Source: Zelopaecilomyces penicillatus (taxonomy: Eukaryota > Ascomycota > Sordariomycetes > Hypocreales > Pseudodiploosporaceae). Taken from it: a DNA stretch of 64,000 bases. Both the position numbers and the translations under genes were made by a program. Each line of letters opens with the position of its first letter. The first letter of the stretch is position 1. A model generated the notes under the pieces. The model was not told the DNA's origin. It searched no databases and saw nothing but the letters and a program-made list of their open reading frames with translations. This document shows positions 24,439-35,766 of the stretch, in pieces. The stretch is taken from positions 1,505,501-1,569,500 of the forward strand of contig VCCP01000007.1 in the NCBI GenBank assembly GCA_005765155.1, read 5' to 3'.

Positions 24439-26023
24439 CTCGAAGGAGGACGGTGTTGGAAACTGTTATGCGAGGCTTTTCGCTGCTATCGATTCATACA
24501 GTCATACTGGAATGGTGGGGATCTGACTGGGCCCGACTGTTACGGGAGTGTTCGCCCAACTGAAAGCAAGCTGAATGCCCTTTCAAGATGGTGTGAAGTC
24601 CTCCGATGAACGTTACACAGCGGGCGGCACGGGGACGGCAATGGGGAGGTTGAGGTTGTTGATGGAGAAGCAGATGGTGCTTGCTTGTTGGAGGACAGCT
24701 ATACGTAATTGAGGCTTGAATTGGGCAGGCTAAAAGATCCACGGTCACGTCACTGTCAGACTTGGCGGAGACATGTGGCATCACGTGAGGGGTCACCTTG
24801 TTTGCACCAGCCAACCTAACTTCACGATGTTACTGGCAGATGGAGAAGTCAATGGCACATGAGAGTGCTTTTCATCTTTCACCGCTCGGCAAAGAGGCAA
24901 TGCTTCTACGGACACTTCCACTTTGGCACATATCATTCCGTTCTATTCGTATAGTATTACGAAGTCTAAGCCCTGCTGAGAAGATTGTGCAGCTTCCACA
25001 CATCTTGTTCAACCCCGCGTTGTGCATACACAGTCCTCTTATTCGCACTACCTGCCACTACGTCGCCCCGATTGCCTGTTACGGCGTCCACGAAGGCTGC
25101 TGATAGGCCACAGGGTCCCCTAATTTCACACTGCTGTAGCCCTGACACAGCCAGTATAGTACACCACTGTACCTCATGTACTGCAATGTCTATACTCGTA
25201 CGGGGTACAACCATCTTGGTGTGTGGTGATAGCTGGTGATGGTTACGGACAAACAAATTGTACATGCACCTCCCGTGTTCCCTCCCCTTTCGGCCTTCAT
25301 CTGATCCAGCTTCCATGCTTTGACTTTACTCTCTTTGTTACCCAAATCAACAACAAACACCACAACAACAACACCAACACCAGGTCATCCATCTCCAATT
25401 CGCCCCGTCACATTGTTACATCAGCCAAGCCTCGATTCTCGCCCAAGAGTAACCGCATTGCAGATCATTCACCCCCGCTGCATTGCCATCTAATCCATCC
25501 ATCTGTTACCTTCTTTACGGCCCCCTTCGCTGGCCCAGATCGCCATACCGCTCCTTGCCTCATCCAGCCGTCTCAATTACTAGTGCGAATCATCAACACC
25601 GCACAACAACCGGTCGCTCTTCTCCGCCCATCCTTTTGGCATTGGGGGTCTTGGCCTGAGCCACATCCACGCCTCCGAACTTCCGATTCGCCGTCCTCCC
25701 ATCCACCACCCACCAGCCCAGCCCTGTCGACAGGACCAGTCTCTCTCATCAAGGCACCACCGCCCGTCCTGCAGACACGACGGGAGCCAAACTTCGGCCC
25801 CCATCTTTCAAGAAAAAGGGAAAGGGAAGAGAAAAATTCATCACTTCCCGGGAGATATGCCGTTGAGCAATATCGGCAGTCTTATTCTTCACCACGTCGT
25901 CTTCCTCATACACCTATTATACGTCCATTTCGCCTTTACAGATGCCGAGCCCGGCCAGATCCTTTTCCTTCACATCGTCTCCAAACTGGGCACTCGTCGT
26001 CCCGAGGATCTGGACCCTCCGTC
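24439..26023. other. Divergent promoter between DSC2-like and TDT transporter genes
   Basis: A head-to-head intergenic region. The right half is C-, CA- and CT-rich on the plus strand (CAACAACA units near 25345-25385). It is open in the reading frame of the downstream transporter from 25223, but its composition looks like an untranslated leader. No independent gene recognised. Confidence 0.6.
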
Positions 26024-28065
26024 ATGGCCGCCCGCCATCTTGATTCCCTGGTAGGAGGCACTGCTACGCCAACATGTGGTTATGAATCTCCAACAGAGGA
26101 GAACCAGCCCGCCTTTTTCTTCACTCCATCGCCAGCTGCATCGGGCACTGTCACCCCTGTCCGAATATCAGCATCCGCCTCCGTCTCTGCCTCCGTATCG
26201 TCCCCTGCTCTGGCCTCGGTGATGAGCCCGGCCCTTCGTCCACCTTTCCCTTCCCGGCCGTCTTACAACATCATCACTTCTGGCAATCAATCTCTTAGCT
26301 TCAGCACCCCGTTTGACCGACCTAGCTTAAATGACGTCGTGGAAAAGGCAGGCGAGGCGTCTCCGACCAGGCGTGTCGGCATAAGGGACCGCATAGCTTG
26401 TTACCAATGGACATATTTCACAATGGTACGTCGTAGAGAATGCGACAACTTCAATCATAAACTTGTTCTCATACTGTTATGGTAGACAATGGCCACGGGT
26501 GGCATTGCTAATGTCCTTCATGCATGTATGTCTCACTTGGCTCCCGTCCCGGGTTTTGTTTCACCCTCCCTCTAATGTTGTACAATAGTGCCGTACAAGG
26601 CAACTTGGATAACCGGTATTGGCTTATTCTTTTGTCTATTAAATCTTGTTTTCTTTGTCACAAATTGTACACTGCTTTCCCTGCGGTTCTACTTACGCCC
26701 GGGGAGCTTTACGCGATCTTTCACGGACCAGGTTGAGTCCCTTTTTATACCCGCATTTGTAAGTAATGATTCAGCCATCCCTATAACATTGTACAACTGT
26801 CTCTTTTAACACTTTGGTGTGTAGTTTGTCTCGTAAGTGCGGTCCTCAAGAAAGCTTGCATTAACTATATGCGCGCCTGCTCATCGTTGTTAGTATCGCC
26901 ATTATCATGATCAATACTTGTGAATATGGGGTTCCACATTGCGGAGTCTGGCTACTCCGGACAATGCAAGTCATGTTTTGGATATATGTTGCCTTGAGTG
27001 CTTTTGCCAGCGCGGGCATGTATCTCATCTTATGGTCGACTCTGTATGCTGTGACATTTTCATTACCCCCCCTCGTCAATACGCAAGTCTACTAATGAAG
27101 CCTTTTTCTGTAGGATATTTCCTGTACACATGATGACACCAACCTGGGTATTCCCAGCATATCCTCTTCTCCTTACGGCTCCTCTGGCTGCCAACCTTAT
27201 TTCTGCCGCTCAGACTTCTGGTCATACTCTGTCACTCAACGCCGTCGCTGTTGCTTTTTGTGCTGTAACTGCTCAGGGTACAGGTTGTTTGATTGCTTTT
27301 ATGATTTCTGCTGCCTTCATTTATCGGCTGATGACGCAGAAACTTCCAAGAGATATGCAGCGTCCTGGTGTTGTAAGTACTTCCTCCGTATGTTTTCTAT
27401 CTTCTTAGAACCTTCGTCTTACTATTGAGTCTAGTTCATATCCATAGGTCCTTTTGGCTTCACTGCAGCCGGCATCGGTAAGTTCTGTAACTTGGTATCT
27501 TATGATTTGCGTATCTATACTAGTCTCCTACATTGCAGTGCGAGCTAACACAAAAACATCCAGCACAACTGGGCAACCAATCAGGAAGTATTCTTCCTAG
27601 CGACTTTCTAGGAACAAGACATTCCGTTGATATCATCAAGGTGGTATCCGTTCTTGTATCTCTCTGGTTGTGGGGGCTTTCCATGTGGTTCTTCCTCGTT
27701 TCTGTAGGATCACTGTGGAAATACACACGATCAGGGCACAGCATGCCCTTTCAGATGACGTGGTGGTCCTTTGTTTTCCCCAACACTGCTCTCGTATGTT
27801 TCCCTTCTTATACAGCTCCATTCACCGGCCCCATCAATTTGCATAATTGTTGCTACAGAGCCTTGGCCTCCACACTAACCCTCTCATTTCACAGGTTACC
27901 GCTACCGAAGTCATGGGCGATGTCTTTCAGAGCAGGGGTCTTCAGATATTCGGCTGTGCCATGACAGCTGCTCTCATCATCGTCTGGGCTGTTGTATTCG
28001 CTACGATGATGTATAGTCTCAGAACACGTAAATTACTATGGCCAAAAACAAGACTTAAGAGTTGA
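26024..28065 (+). CDS. TDT-family C4-dicarboxylate/malic acid (or sulfite) transporter
   Basis: Nine exons rebuilt by splice signals and family conservation: 26024-26425, 26486-26525, 26589-26758, 26825-26832, 26894-27043, 27114-27372, 27435-27477, 27564-27793, 27895-28065; 490 residues. All junctions keep frame. An ~110-residue Ser/Pro-rich cytosolic N-terminus is followed by about ten membrane segments. Family marks include WTYFTMTMATGGIANVLHA (first membrane segment), SAGMYLILWST, TPTWVFPAYPLLL, GPFGFTAAGI and SLWLWGLSMWFF, typical of the tellurite-resistance/dicarboxylate transporter (SLAC1-like) fold. It acts in the plasma membrane and probably exports or imports an organic or inorganic anion. 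MAE1-type malate and SSU1-type sulfite carriers share this fold, and I cannot tell the substrate. Exon 4 is only 8 nt. The frame is open for 267 codons upstream, but the ATG at 26024 gives the usual length. Confidence 0.85.
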
Positions 28066-28535
28066 TGGGGTAACTCATGTAATCGAAAGTGGAGAAAGAT
28101 ATAATTAATTTGGTACTGAATGACGGTTACGGATTTAACATCATAATGACAAGCATATGAGATATCCTACCAGCGGTTTGTTGCAATGCGTTAAGATAAT
28201 TGGTTTCAACGTTTAATTCATCTCCAATGACGAAGTTATGTATAATGTGTAGCGACCGCCACATCGCAGCCTTTCGCCTCTGTTACCTAGCCGTGATTTC
28301 GTTAAATGGATTTTTCTCGCCTGCACGCCGTTCATCGCCGTTCTCTAATACATATCCTCTTGATTTCCTCTCTCTTAAGCCAGTTGAACATGCTCTTCTT
28401 GTCAATGCAGTAAAAATGACGAAAATTCTACATATAGCGCTGCTTTTCAGCCACGCCAACAAAATTCCCTGACCGCGCCATCACGGCCAGCTGATAATGA
28501 AAAAAAAAAACAGGGTTTATGGGCTTGTTTGACCT
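28066..28535. other. Intergenic between convergent genes
   Basis: This holds the 3' UTRs of the transporter (+) and PTC5 (-). AT-rich, with an A run at about 28499-28510. Nothing else seen. Confidence 0.7.
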
Positions 28536-30483
28536 TTATAGTTTGGCTCTGGGCTCCTCATCTGCTGTCGCCTCCGGATTGACTGTCACTTCTCCCGTCT
28601 TCTCCCCGTGGCCAAAGAATATGACCTGGACTGTGAGATCATCGCTGCAAGATGGCATGAGTTAGCAAAAGAACAAGCAAGTGTATTTCTGGCATACGAA
28701 AGAGAACTAAAAGGAATAGGGGCGGCGGAAAGGAGATCCAAGACAGGGCATATGCAGGTGCCAATAAACATACCGATATCGTCGTGAAAATGGGGAAGGA
28801 AGAGTGAGCAGAGCACAAACTTGCTCCTCATTAGCCCCGCCGAGTGCGTTGCGCACCAAATGCGTCGCGACATTCTTGTCTCTGACCATAAATCTATCTT
28901 TGGCGTCTGGGTCGATCCCCCACTGTTGTACGCGGATGGGGGTTTTCTGGCCGTCTAATGTAGTATCCTTGCTTTGCTCAACTGGCAGAGGCTTGTGCTG
29001 GGATCCAAAGATCTTGGACCACGCCTTGTCGAACTGCGAGCTAGAGGCTCCTGGGGCCTGAGATTCAATCCACTGGCCTACAAGTCCAACAACCTCCTCG
29101 TTTGTCAGCATCTCCCATAGGCCGTCTGTTGCAAGGACGACGAAGTCGCCGTTCTCAGGTGAGATTTTGGTGGTGGTGACAACTGGCTCGGCCGTGACGT
29201 ATGGCGGCGTTTTGAGTAAGGGTGATGGGCTACGACCAAAGAAGTTTTCACGCAACTTCCAGGCCACATCGCGGCTCCATTTGTACACGGCATCACCAAA
29301 GGCACGTGTAGGCTCCAGTCCTCCCAAGACACGGCCGTTTCGGATCACATTGTCCTCTCCAGGATGCTCACCACGCATGCGATTGGCTTCGTTTGTATTT
29401 GAGCCTGTCTGATCCTCTGAAAGAGCGGTCGCTGTCCACTTGCCCGAGTCCGATCGACGCCCAAGTACGGCGCGGGAGTCTCCCGTGCAGGCAACGCGGA
29501 GGAGTTTGCTCCTGCTGTCGTAGAAGGACAGCAAAGCACAAGACCCAGAGAGCGCTGGCTGCAGCAACTCAGCTGCTACAGTTTTAGAGCTCGCCTTGAA
29601 TACCTTCTCGACGCTCTTGTGTACGATCTCGTTGTCAAGCTGGTTGAATCCCGTCTTGATGGCTGATTCTATGGCCTCAGAGGTGGGCGAATTGCTTTCG
29701 GAAGATTTGTATGTTTCATTCAGCTCTCGTGCGACATAGCTGATCAAGCTCTCTCGTAGCGTCGCCGATGTAGTCCATCCCCTGCGCAGCAAATAATGTT
29801 AGCGTTTCGACTAATAAAGCACGGCCAAGATTGTTGTAGATGGGCTCTTACGAGTGACCGTCAAAGACTCCCCAAAACATCCAGTCGCTGTTCCCCGCCT
29901 CAACACCAGCCGAACGGTTGGGGACCTCGACAATCTTCTCAGCATGGTCATCCTCGATGGGATCATTACTCGGCAGCTGAACGAGGTCGTAGCGGGTGAC
30001 GCCTTGGCCACGATTGACAGAGTAGGACTGTTCTAGCCTGCGCAGCTTCTGTGTTGCTTGCTCTGGTGTCAACATCTCGACGATTCTGCGGCCGTCGTCG
30101 CTAGTTGTTTTCGAGATTGGTCCTTCGCCAACAATGGTTCCCTGTCTGATCTCGTCGGCGCCGACGACAAGGACGGTGCGAGTTGGAGCTGCATCAACAG
30201 TGGATGATCCCTGAGTCGAGGTGAAGCTACGGGTGACGCCCTGGCCAGGCGGCACGTTGGTGCCGTTGTAGGAATACCAGGCACCGTATCCAACAACCAG
30301 ACTGGAAACCAGCGCAACAGGCAGTCGACGGAAATACATGGAGGACCTCAAGGGCTCATTGGCGGCGAGGGGATGGCGCTGGGAGTTGCCAAAGGAGAAG
30401 AAGCTTCGGCGTGAGGTACGTGGCAGGCTGCGGACGGTGGAGAGGTATGTCGTCCGGCAGGCTCTGGCTACTGCCCGATGCAT
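28536..30483 (-). CDS. PTC5: Mitochondrial PP2C phosphatase, PTC5 type (pyruvate dehydrogenase phosphatase)
   Basis: Three exons, 30483-29852, 29781-28774 and 28644-28536; 582 residues. The first ~45 residues are rich in Arg, Ser and Ala with no acidic residues until about 42, as in a mitochondrial presequence. A hydrophobic segment (about 52-67) could anchor it in the inner membrane. PP2C motifs follow in order: WGVFDGHSGWTTS (metal-binding Asp and Gly, joined across intron 1), RVACTGDSRAVLGRR, VLGGLEPTRAFGD, VVLATDGLWEML, and the final RDDLTVQVIFFG that joins across intron 2. In yeast, Ptc5 dephosphorylates the E1-alpha subunit of pyruvate dehydrogenase and so activates it. The same role is inferred here. 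Without splicing the last conserved PP2C aspartates would be lost. Confidence 0.92.
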
Positions 30484-31293
30484 CGAGACGGCGAAGATGG
30501 TGATGAGGGTTGAGTCGAGGGCGATCGGATGGAAGCAAGGCTATCCTGTGGCGAGCAGGATGCCGTAGTATTCTGAGAGTAGCGAGGCAACGTAGGCTGG
30601 CGCTGGCAAAAGCTGATGGAACGCTGTATTACTGCAAGTCTACTGCACGGGGGTGGAAGGGCGAGCGTGGGTGCGGGTAGTGGAGAGAAATGGTGGAGGA
30701 GTGGTGTGGAGGAGTGTGCATGGGTGGAGAAGGCCAAGCTACAGGCACTGCTGGCGATATGAAGTGCTGAAACGATGCCTTGAACTCATCCATTTCACAG
30801 CTGACAAGAGAAAGTTGGGAATATTTGAATAATTTAGCAACACGATTACTCTACTTTCTCCCTCGGCTCAAGATGACATATGCATATAACTGCGGTCATC
30901 TGTCTCATAGCGTGCAGGTCAGTGAACATCTTCATGCTGCATGTGCCTGGTCATCCGTCCCGCACTTCTACCATGCATTTTTGGTCATTCCATCACTGCC
31001 GACATTTTGCCACAGCACAGGGTTCAACATGTCAAAGGGACGACCCTAACCCTGGCTCTGGCCTATCACATGCCTGCTTGGTGACTGTTTGCTGTGGGAC
31101 AGTAATAGTCGGGGGAGCCTCGCTGAAGACCCCCGGCATTGACTGACATGCAACGGCAACCTTCCTCTTCCAGCTTCCGTGTGTGTTCAACAAAATCTCC
31201 AAAAAGATATACCCAGCCGCCAGCTCAAAGACACAGATACTCTGCTACATAGAGATATAGGACTAGAGAAACACCCTCAAAAAGAAAGAAGAA
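30484..31293. other. Divergent promoter between PTC5 and the KPWE peroxin gene
   Basis: A head-to-head intergenic region that should carry both promoters. Purine-rich (GA/GTGG) on the plus strand near 30650-30740. No gene or clear operator recognised. Confidence 0.65.
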
Positions 31294-32263
31294 ATGGAAC
31301 AGCAATCTTCGCTGCAAGGCGCATCTGGCATTCGGTCTCTGACAGACCACGACTCCATCTTCCAAGCGTTTGACGCCTACCCATGGACCAAGGACAAGGC
31401 ATTCATGGTGAGTTCTCTCACCATCCTCACACCGAGTCTCTTGAAGTTGCCAGCTTGAAGAGCAAAACATATCAAACATCGAAATGGGAGGGCAAAAGAA
31501 AAAATAAGGGAAACCAAATATCATCCATATACACATTCATTTTCTTACCACAATATCTTTTCCCTCAACCCACAGTCCGGTCTCTACGCCATCCTCGGTG
31601 AACCCAACTCTGGAAACCCCCAGGCCGGCTCCCCGCGCGATATTGCGACTCACGCCCGCATCTTCTACTACGCCCAGCGCATCGGCGTCACCATCGACTT
31701 CACCACTTACCAAGCTTGGCTCGCCCAGCGGCCCGACTACCAACCCCCGCATGTGCTTCCGGACGGCTATGGCGGTTCCCCATCACAGAATAATTCCGGC
31801 AACGACAAGCAGTCACAGCAGCAGCAACAGTCTGAATCTGCTTTGCCCTGGCAGCAGGCCGCCCCCAGAGCAGACTTGTATGTCGACCGCAGTGCCCAGT
31901 CCTCGTCAGCAAACAGCGCCGATCAGCCCAATTATCCCATGGCGTTTGCCGAGATGATCAAGCTGCTTCAGGAAGGCAAGGAAATACCCGGCATTCGCCA
32001 AATCCCCAATACCATTGCTAGAGACCCGGTAGGTTCGATCCCATCTTACATCTCTCTGAAATTGAGGGCTCTCTCGGTTTTTTTGCTTACCCGTTTGCTC
32101 GTAGTCTATCAAGCCGGTTGGTTCTCGTACTGTTCCTAGAAAACCATGGGAGAAGGATTCTACTCCCACAAGCCTTGGGGAGGCTAATTCCAAGATGCTT
32201 GACATGGAGTTTCCTCCGGTTGAAGCGGCTGCCTCAGTCCCATCTACAACAAGGACAGCTTGA
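31294..32263 (+). CDS. KPWE-motif peroxisomal import factor (PEX39 / PEX14-like)
   Basis: Three exons, 31294-31407, 31576-32028 and 32105-32263; 241 residues. Residues about 15-95 form a helix-turn-helix-like module found in fungal proteins annotated as PEX14-like (DSIFQAFDAYPW, ARIFYYAQRIGVTIDF). A Gln/Ser-rich linker follows. A short helix, YPMAFAEMIKLLQEGKEIPG, and a conserved basic segment ending in RKPWEKD (KPWE at 202-205) come next. The helix plus KPWE motif is the signature shared with PEX13-family tails and with PEX39, a factor that helps PEX7 import PTS2 cargo into peroxisomes. No membrane segment is seen, so it is probably cytosolic or peripheral. The exon 3 splice is confirmed by the KPWE motif lying just after it. 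Function in PTS2 import is inferred from the motif. Confidence 0.8.
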
Positions 32264-33143
32264 AAACAAACGAATCAATATCTACACAGCTAATATAAAG
32301 TCTGGGTAACTTGGTATATCATATATAGAGATTGCACCGTGTGCGACCACTCAACGCACTAAAGCAATACAACGGATTACCAGTAACATATCTGCAAATC
32401 TATCTCATCATAGCCCACGTGCTTTAATGCAAAATAGCATTATATTAGGTATTCAAAAAGCACAGCAGGATTCAGAAGACTCATGTCACGCGTTTCAGGG
32501 TCTTCAAGGAAACAATGAGGCTCTCAACTACTAACAATCGGTATTAGGTTTTCCTTGTGCTACTTCTTCTCTCTCCTTTATTGCCCTCACTGCGCAAACA
32601 AGATACAATCCTCCAGAAAGTGGTACACTTGTGGCTTCCATTATTAACTTAATTATCAAGGGCCAATCCCTCCAACAAAAAAAAAAAAAAAAAAAAAAAA
32701 AACAAGACAGGCTAGCTCGATTTAGGTTTTTATCATGATGCAGCAAGACGGGACCGTCTCAGCTAAAAGTTCGACGTTGATGACCCAGAGTTGCCAATCA
32801 GCTCCCCAACGGGGGCTGTTTCGTGGTGATTAGCGGCTGTAGTCTTCTCCCTATTGCAAAATCCATAACCATAATGTGTCCAATGCGCCCATGCAGGCAG
32901 TAGCGTGCTGAGCGTAGGATGTTGGGTGATCTGTAAATTACTTGCACGCGAAGATGTTCGTAAGACGAAGTAGAAAATTTCTAGTTTTGCCTGTATGCTT
33001 GGTGAGAAGAGCAGGAGGCGAAATAGATGTAGCATCGACAATATGAGCTGTCGGATAATGAAAGAATATTGGCGCAAAGAACGCCCACGCATTGTTGAAC
33101 CTTTGCTGAAATGGCTCGAGCCAATTTAGACGTTGATTCAAGA
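32264..33143. other. Intergenic between convergent genes, with poly(A) tract
   Basis: The 3' regions of the KPWE peroxin gene (+) and the Pumilio gene (-). It contains 26 consecutive A at 32677-32702. No gene recognised. Confidence 0.65.
32677..32702. repeat. Homopolymer run of 26 A
   Basis: The longest homopolymer in the window, in a 3'-3' intergenic region. It could be slippage or the trace of a retroposed poly(A) tail; no flanking duplication seen. Confidence 0.8.
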
Positions 33144-35766
33144 TTAACGATAGCCTCCTCCATACCTGGGAGCTCCCGGTCCAATACGGCTACCGATTCC
33201 TGGTCCAACACCGGGACCGGGACGTGTAGTCACGGCATGGTTGGTGCAGAGCATGCCCACCCTCGACCCAAACTTTGACCCTCTAAGAGATACCATGTGC
33301 TTCCTAATATGGGCCGCAACAATTTCGCGATGCTGGGGCGTCGCATTGTTGAGAACCCATTGAACGAGGTAATTACCATATTGGTCACTTGCAATGTCGA
33401 TAAGGGGGATCCGAGTCCGATCTCGGCGTCCCTCGCAAACTCGATCGAGATAACGACCTAAGAAATCTCCTCCCCCAATCTTAAGACATTTCTCAACCAC
33501 TTTGGATGCGAACTGATCGGTGCTGTACTCCGCAGCATAACGAATAACATGGTCAATGGCCCGGCTGCGGTCAGGAGGAGCGCCATGCTCACATATGTGC
33601 TGAATGCACCAGTTTCCAAACTGACCATGAGCTACAATATCAATATTGGCCAAAACTTCTTCAATGCAGGGTCGCTTCAGAACAAGCTGTTAGGTGGCTT
33701 TCAAGCTTCCATTCCGGGGTGTTTCGACTTACTTTATCATCCTCTAAACAATTCTCAAAGATGTTCTGTACAACCAAACTGCCCGTCTCTCCCAACGCAA
33801 CCTCATGCCACATGCCCCGTAGAGCTTCATTGACAAACTTCATGATCTGGGGTGGTGATTCGGTCCAGCGAAGTTCAAAAAGCTTCTGCCACACATGGCA
33901 TGCATAGCGATGAATGACAGTCTCCGGGATCCTTCGTAGAAGTTCATGAACCATGATGGCTTTGTATTCCTCTGGGACTGAGTCAAAGGCCTTTTGAACA
34001 ACATGGCAACCAAAAGGATCCATCGAAAGATTCAAAGTATTACCACGTATAGCCTCTGCGATTTTGATGACTTGCTCGGGAGTGCCATGCTCGAAACAGC
34101 GCTGAACAAGGAAATTACCAAATCTGTTCACCATCAAAGGGTATGCCTGCGCCACAATGGCTTCAACAATCTCGTACTTCTGCTCTGGAGTGCCAACCTT
34201 GAGCTTTTGCTGCAAGAAGATTGAGGCTTGTTGGTCATTGTTGCACACAATTTTATCGACAATATACTTCCAGTTGCAATTCACATTTCGGTCGAGAAGG
34301 CGACGATAGTTGAGAGGCTCAGTTGGTGGAAGGTAGGTTGGTCCCTCTGCAGAAATAGTCTATCAACCTCGTCAGCATATTAAATCAATAAAGGTCTTGG
34401 AGGACCGACATACCTCGCTCTTCCATGGGCCCTTTGAGGTGAACTCAGATGCATGAGGCGATAATTGGGTGCCCATAGGCTGTTGCTGGTATGGGGAATA
34501 CATTCCCATACCCATCGGCCCCAGACCCGGGGGAATATTCATTGGACCGCCAGGCACAGGTCCAACCATAGATTCAAACTGGCTTGGGGGGGCTCCAAGG
34601 CCTCCGTAGGAAGGCCCAAACTGGTGTGGCGTGCTCATCCTGCTATCAAAACGGGTTCCACGACGGCCTGCAGGCGGACGTATCAGAACATCAGCATCAG
34701 TAGCAAGGCGGTCACCTCGATTGTAGCCATCAGTCAGGTTGTAGGGTGCACCAGAATCCATGTAGTTTTGGTTGAAGCCCCGCCCACCAAACCATGTTTC
34801 CGGAGACGGTTCGTTCACAGGTGCTTGGGGTGTTGGGTTGTTCGCAAATGAGCCTTTGGAGTTGCCCCAGATCCCCCGAGTCCGATTGAAAGCAGTCGCT
34901 GAGAAGGCATCGCTTGTATCAGACTGAGCATCCTCAGGGGTTGCCCAAGCACTGTCCCGAGAATTCAGTGGCTCAACTCGAGTGTTGTCAGCATTCTGAG
35001 ACTCGGGCTCTCCCTTGGTAAAGCGCGACTGGGCGAGCTCATGATCAAGCTTGGTAATTTGATTGCGAGCTTGGGCTAGCTGCAGCTTGAGACGGAGAAC
35101 CTCCTCAGCATCTGGGTGACCATCCTCAAGAGTTGCACTGGCAGGGCGTGTAGTTGGGGCGGTTGTTGGAAAACCATCAGTGGCGGGAGTAACTGGCAAG
35201 GAGTTGCTCGATGACCCGTGGTCTACCATTCGAGTATACGGCAAATCATCGTCTCCGGACTTCAATGCTTCATTCTGCTGATTAAGAACAGCTTGCTGTT
35301 CTGAAAGTCTGGCAAGTAGCTTGTCCATCGGGTATGAGTCGCCAGAGTTTGACATCTCATGGCTCATCTTGGTCTAATCAAGTAGTTAGCGAAAGGGTGT
35401 GTTTACGAATTGTATCAGCTTATCTACCTTGGGGTAGTTCTGATTAGCCAACTTCGAGGTAGACAACACGGCAATGTTCTTTCTCGCAGATGAGCCGGAA
35501 AAGTTATCTTGAGCCTGACCTAGTAAGTTAGATTGGAAGTTTCGCAGTTGCGTGATACCCCCAATGCTAGTTGCAGGCCGTGTGCCAAGAGATAGAGAGT
35601 GCATATTCTCAGTAGGGTAATACAGTAAGAACTTCGCACTCACACCCGCAGATCCAGAAGCCGGGGCACAATCTGCTGTTTTCCGAGAGTTGTCGTCCAG
35701 GCAGATGCCTGAAGGTGCGGGAACAGCTCGTTGCGGCGTCGAGCCACAGGACCCTGGAGCAGACAT
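33144..35766 (-). CDS. Pumilio/PUF RNA-binding protein
   Basis: Four exons, 35766-35428, 35373-34414, 34359-33733 and about 33674-33144; about 818 residues. The first ~450 residues are low-complexity with a short coiled coil (about 215-235, LRLKLQLAQARNQITKLDHE). The C-terminal half is a PUF domain of eight repeats. Base-contacting helices readable in order are SIFLQQ, NFLVQ, CHVVQ, CHVWQ, SLVVQ, NWCIQ, SKVVE and NYLVQ. By the known PUF code, with repeat 8 reading the 5' base, this predicts a UGU-containing site close to UGUANAUA. It therefore should bind 3' UTRs and repress or localise mRNAs, as Puf3-type proteins do. The C-terminus ends in a Gly/Pro/Arg tail. Exon 4 could also start 12 nt earlier (at 33686) using a CAG, adding four residues. 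Confidence 0.88.

Noticed and set aside
27847..27894. Alternative acceptor before the last transporter exon adding 12 residues
   Set aside because: It keeps frame but inserts a segment not expected within the family's last membrane region; the nearer acceptor fits better.
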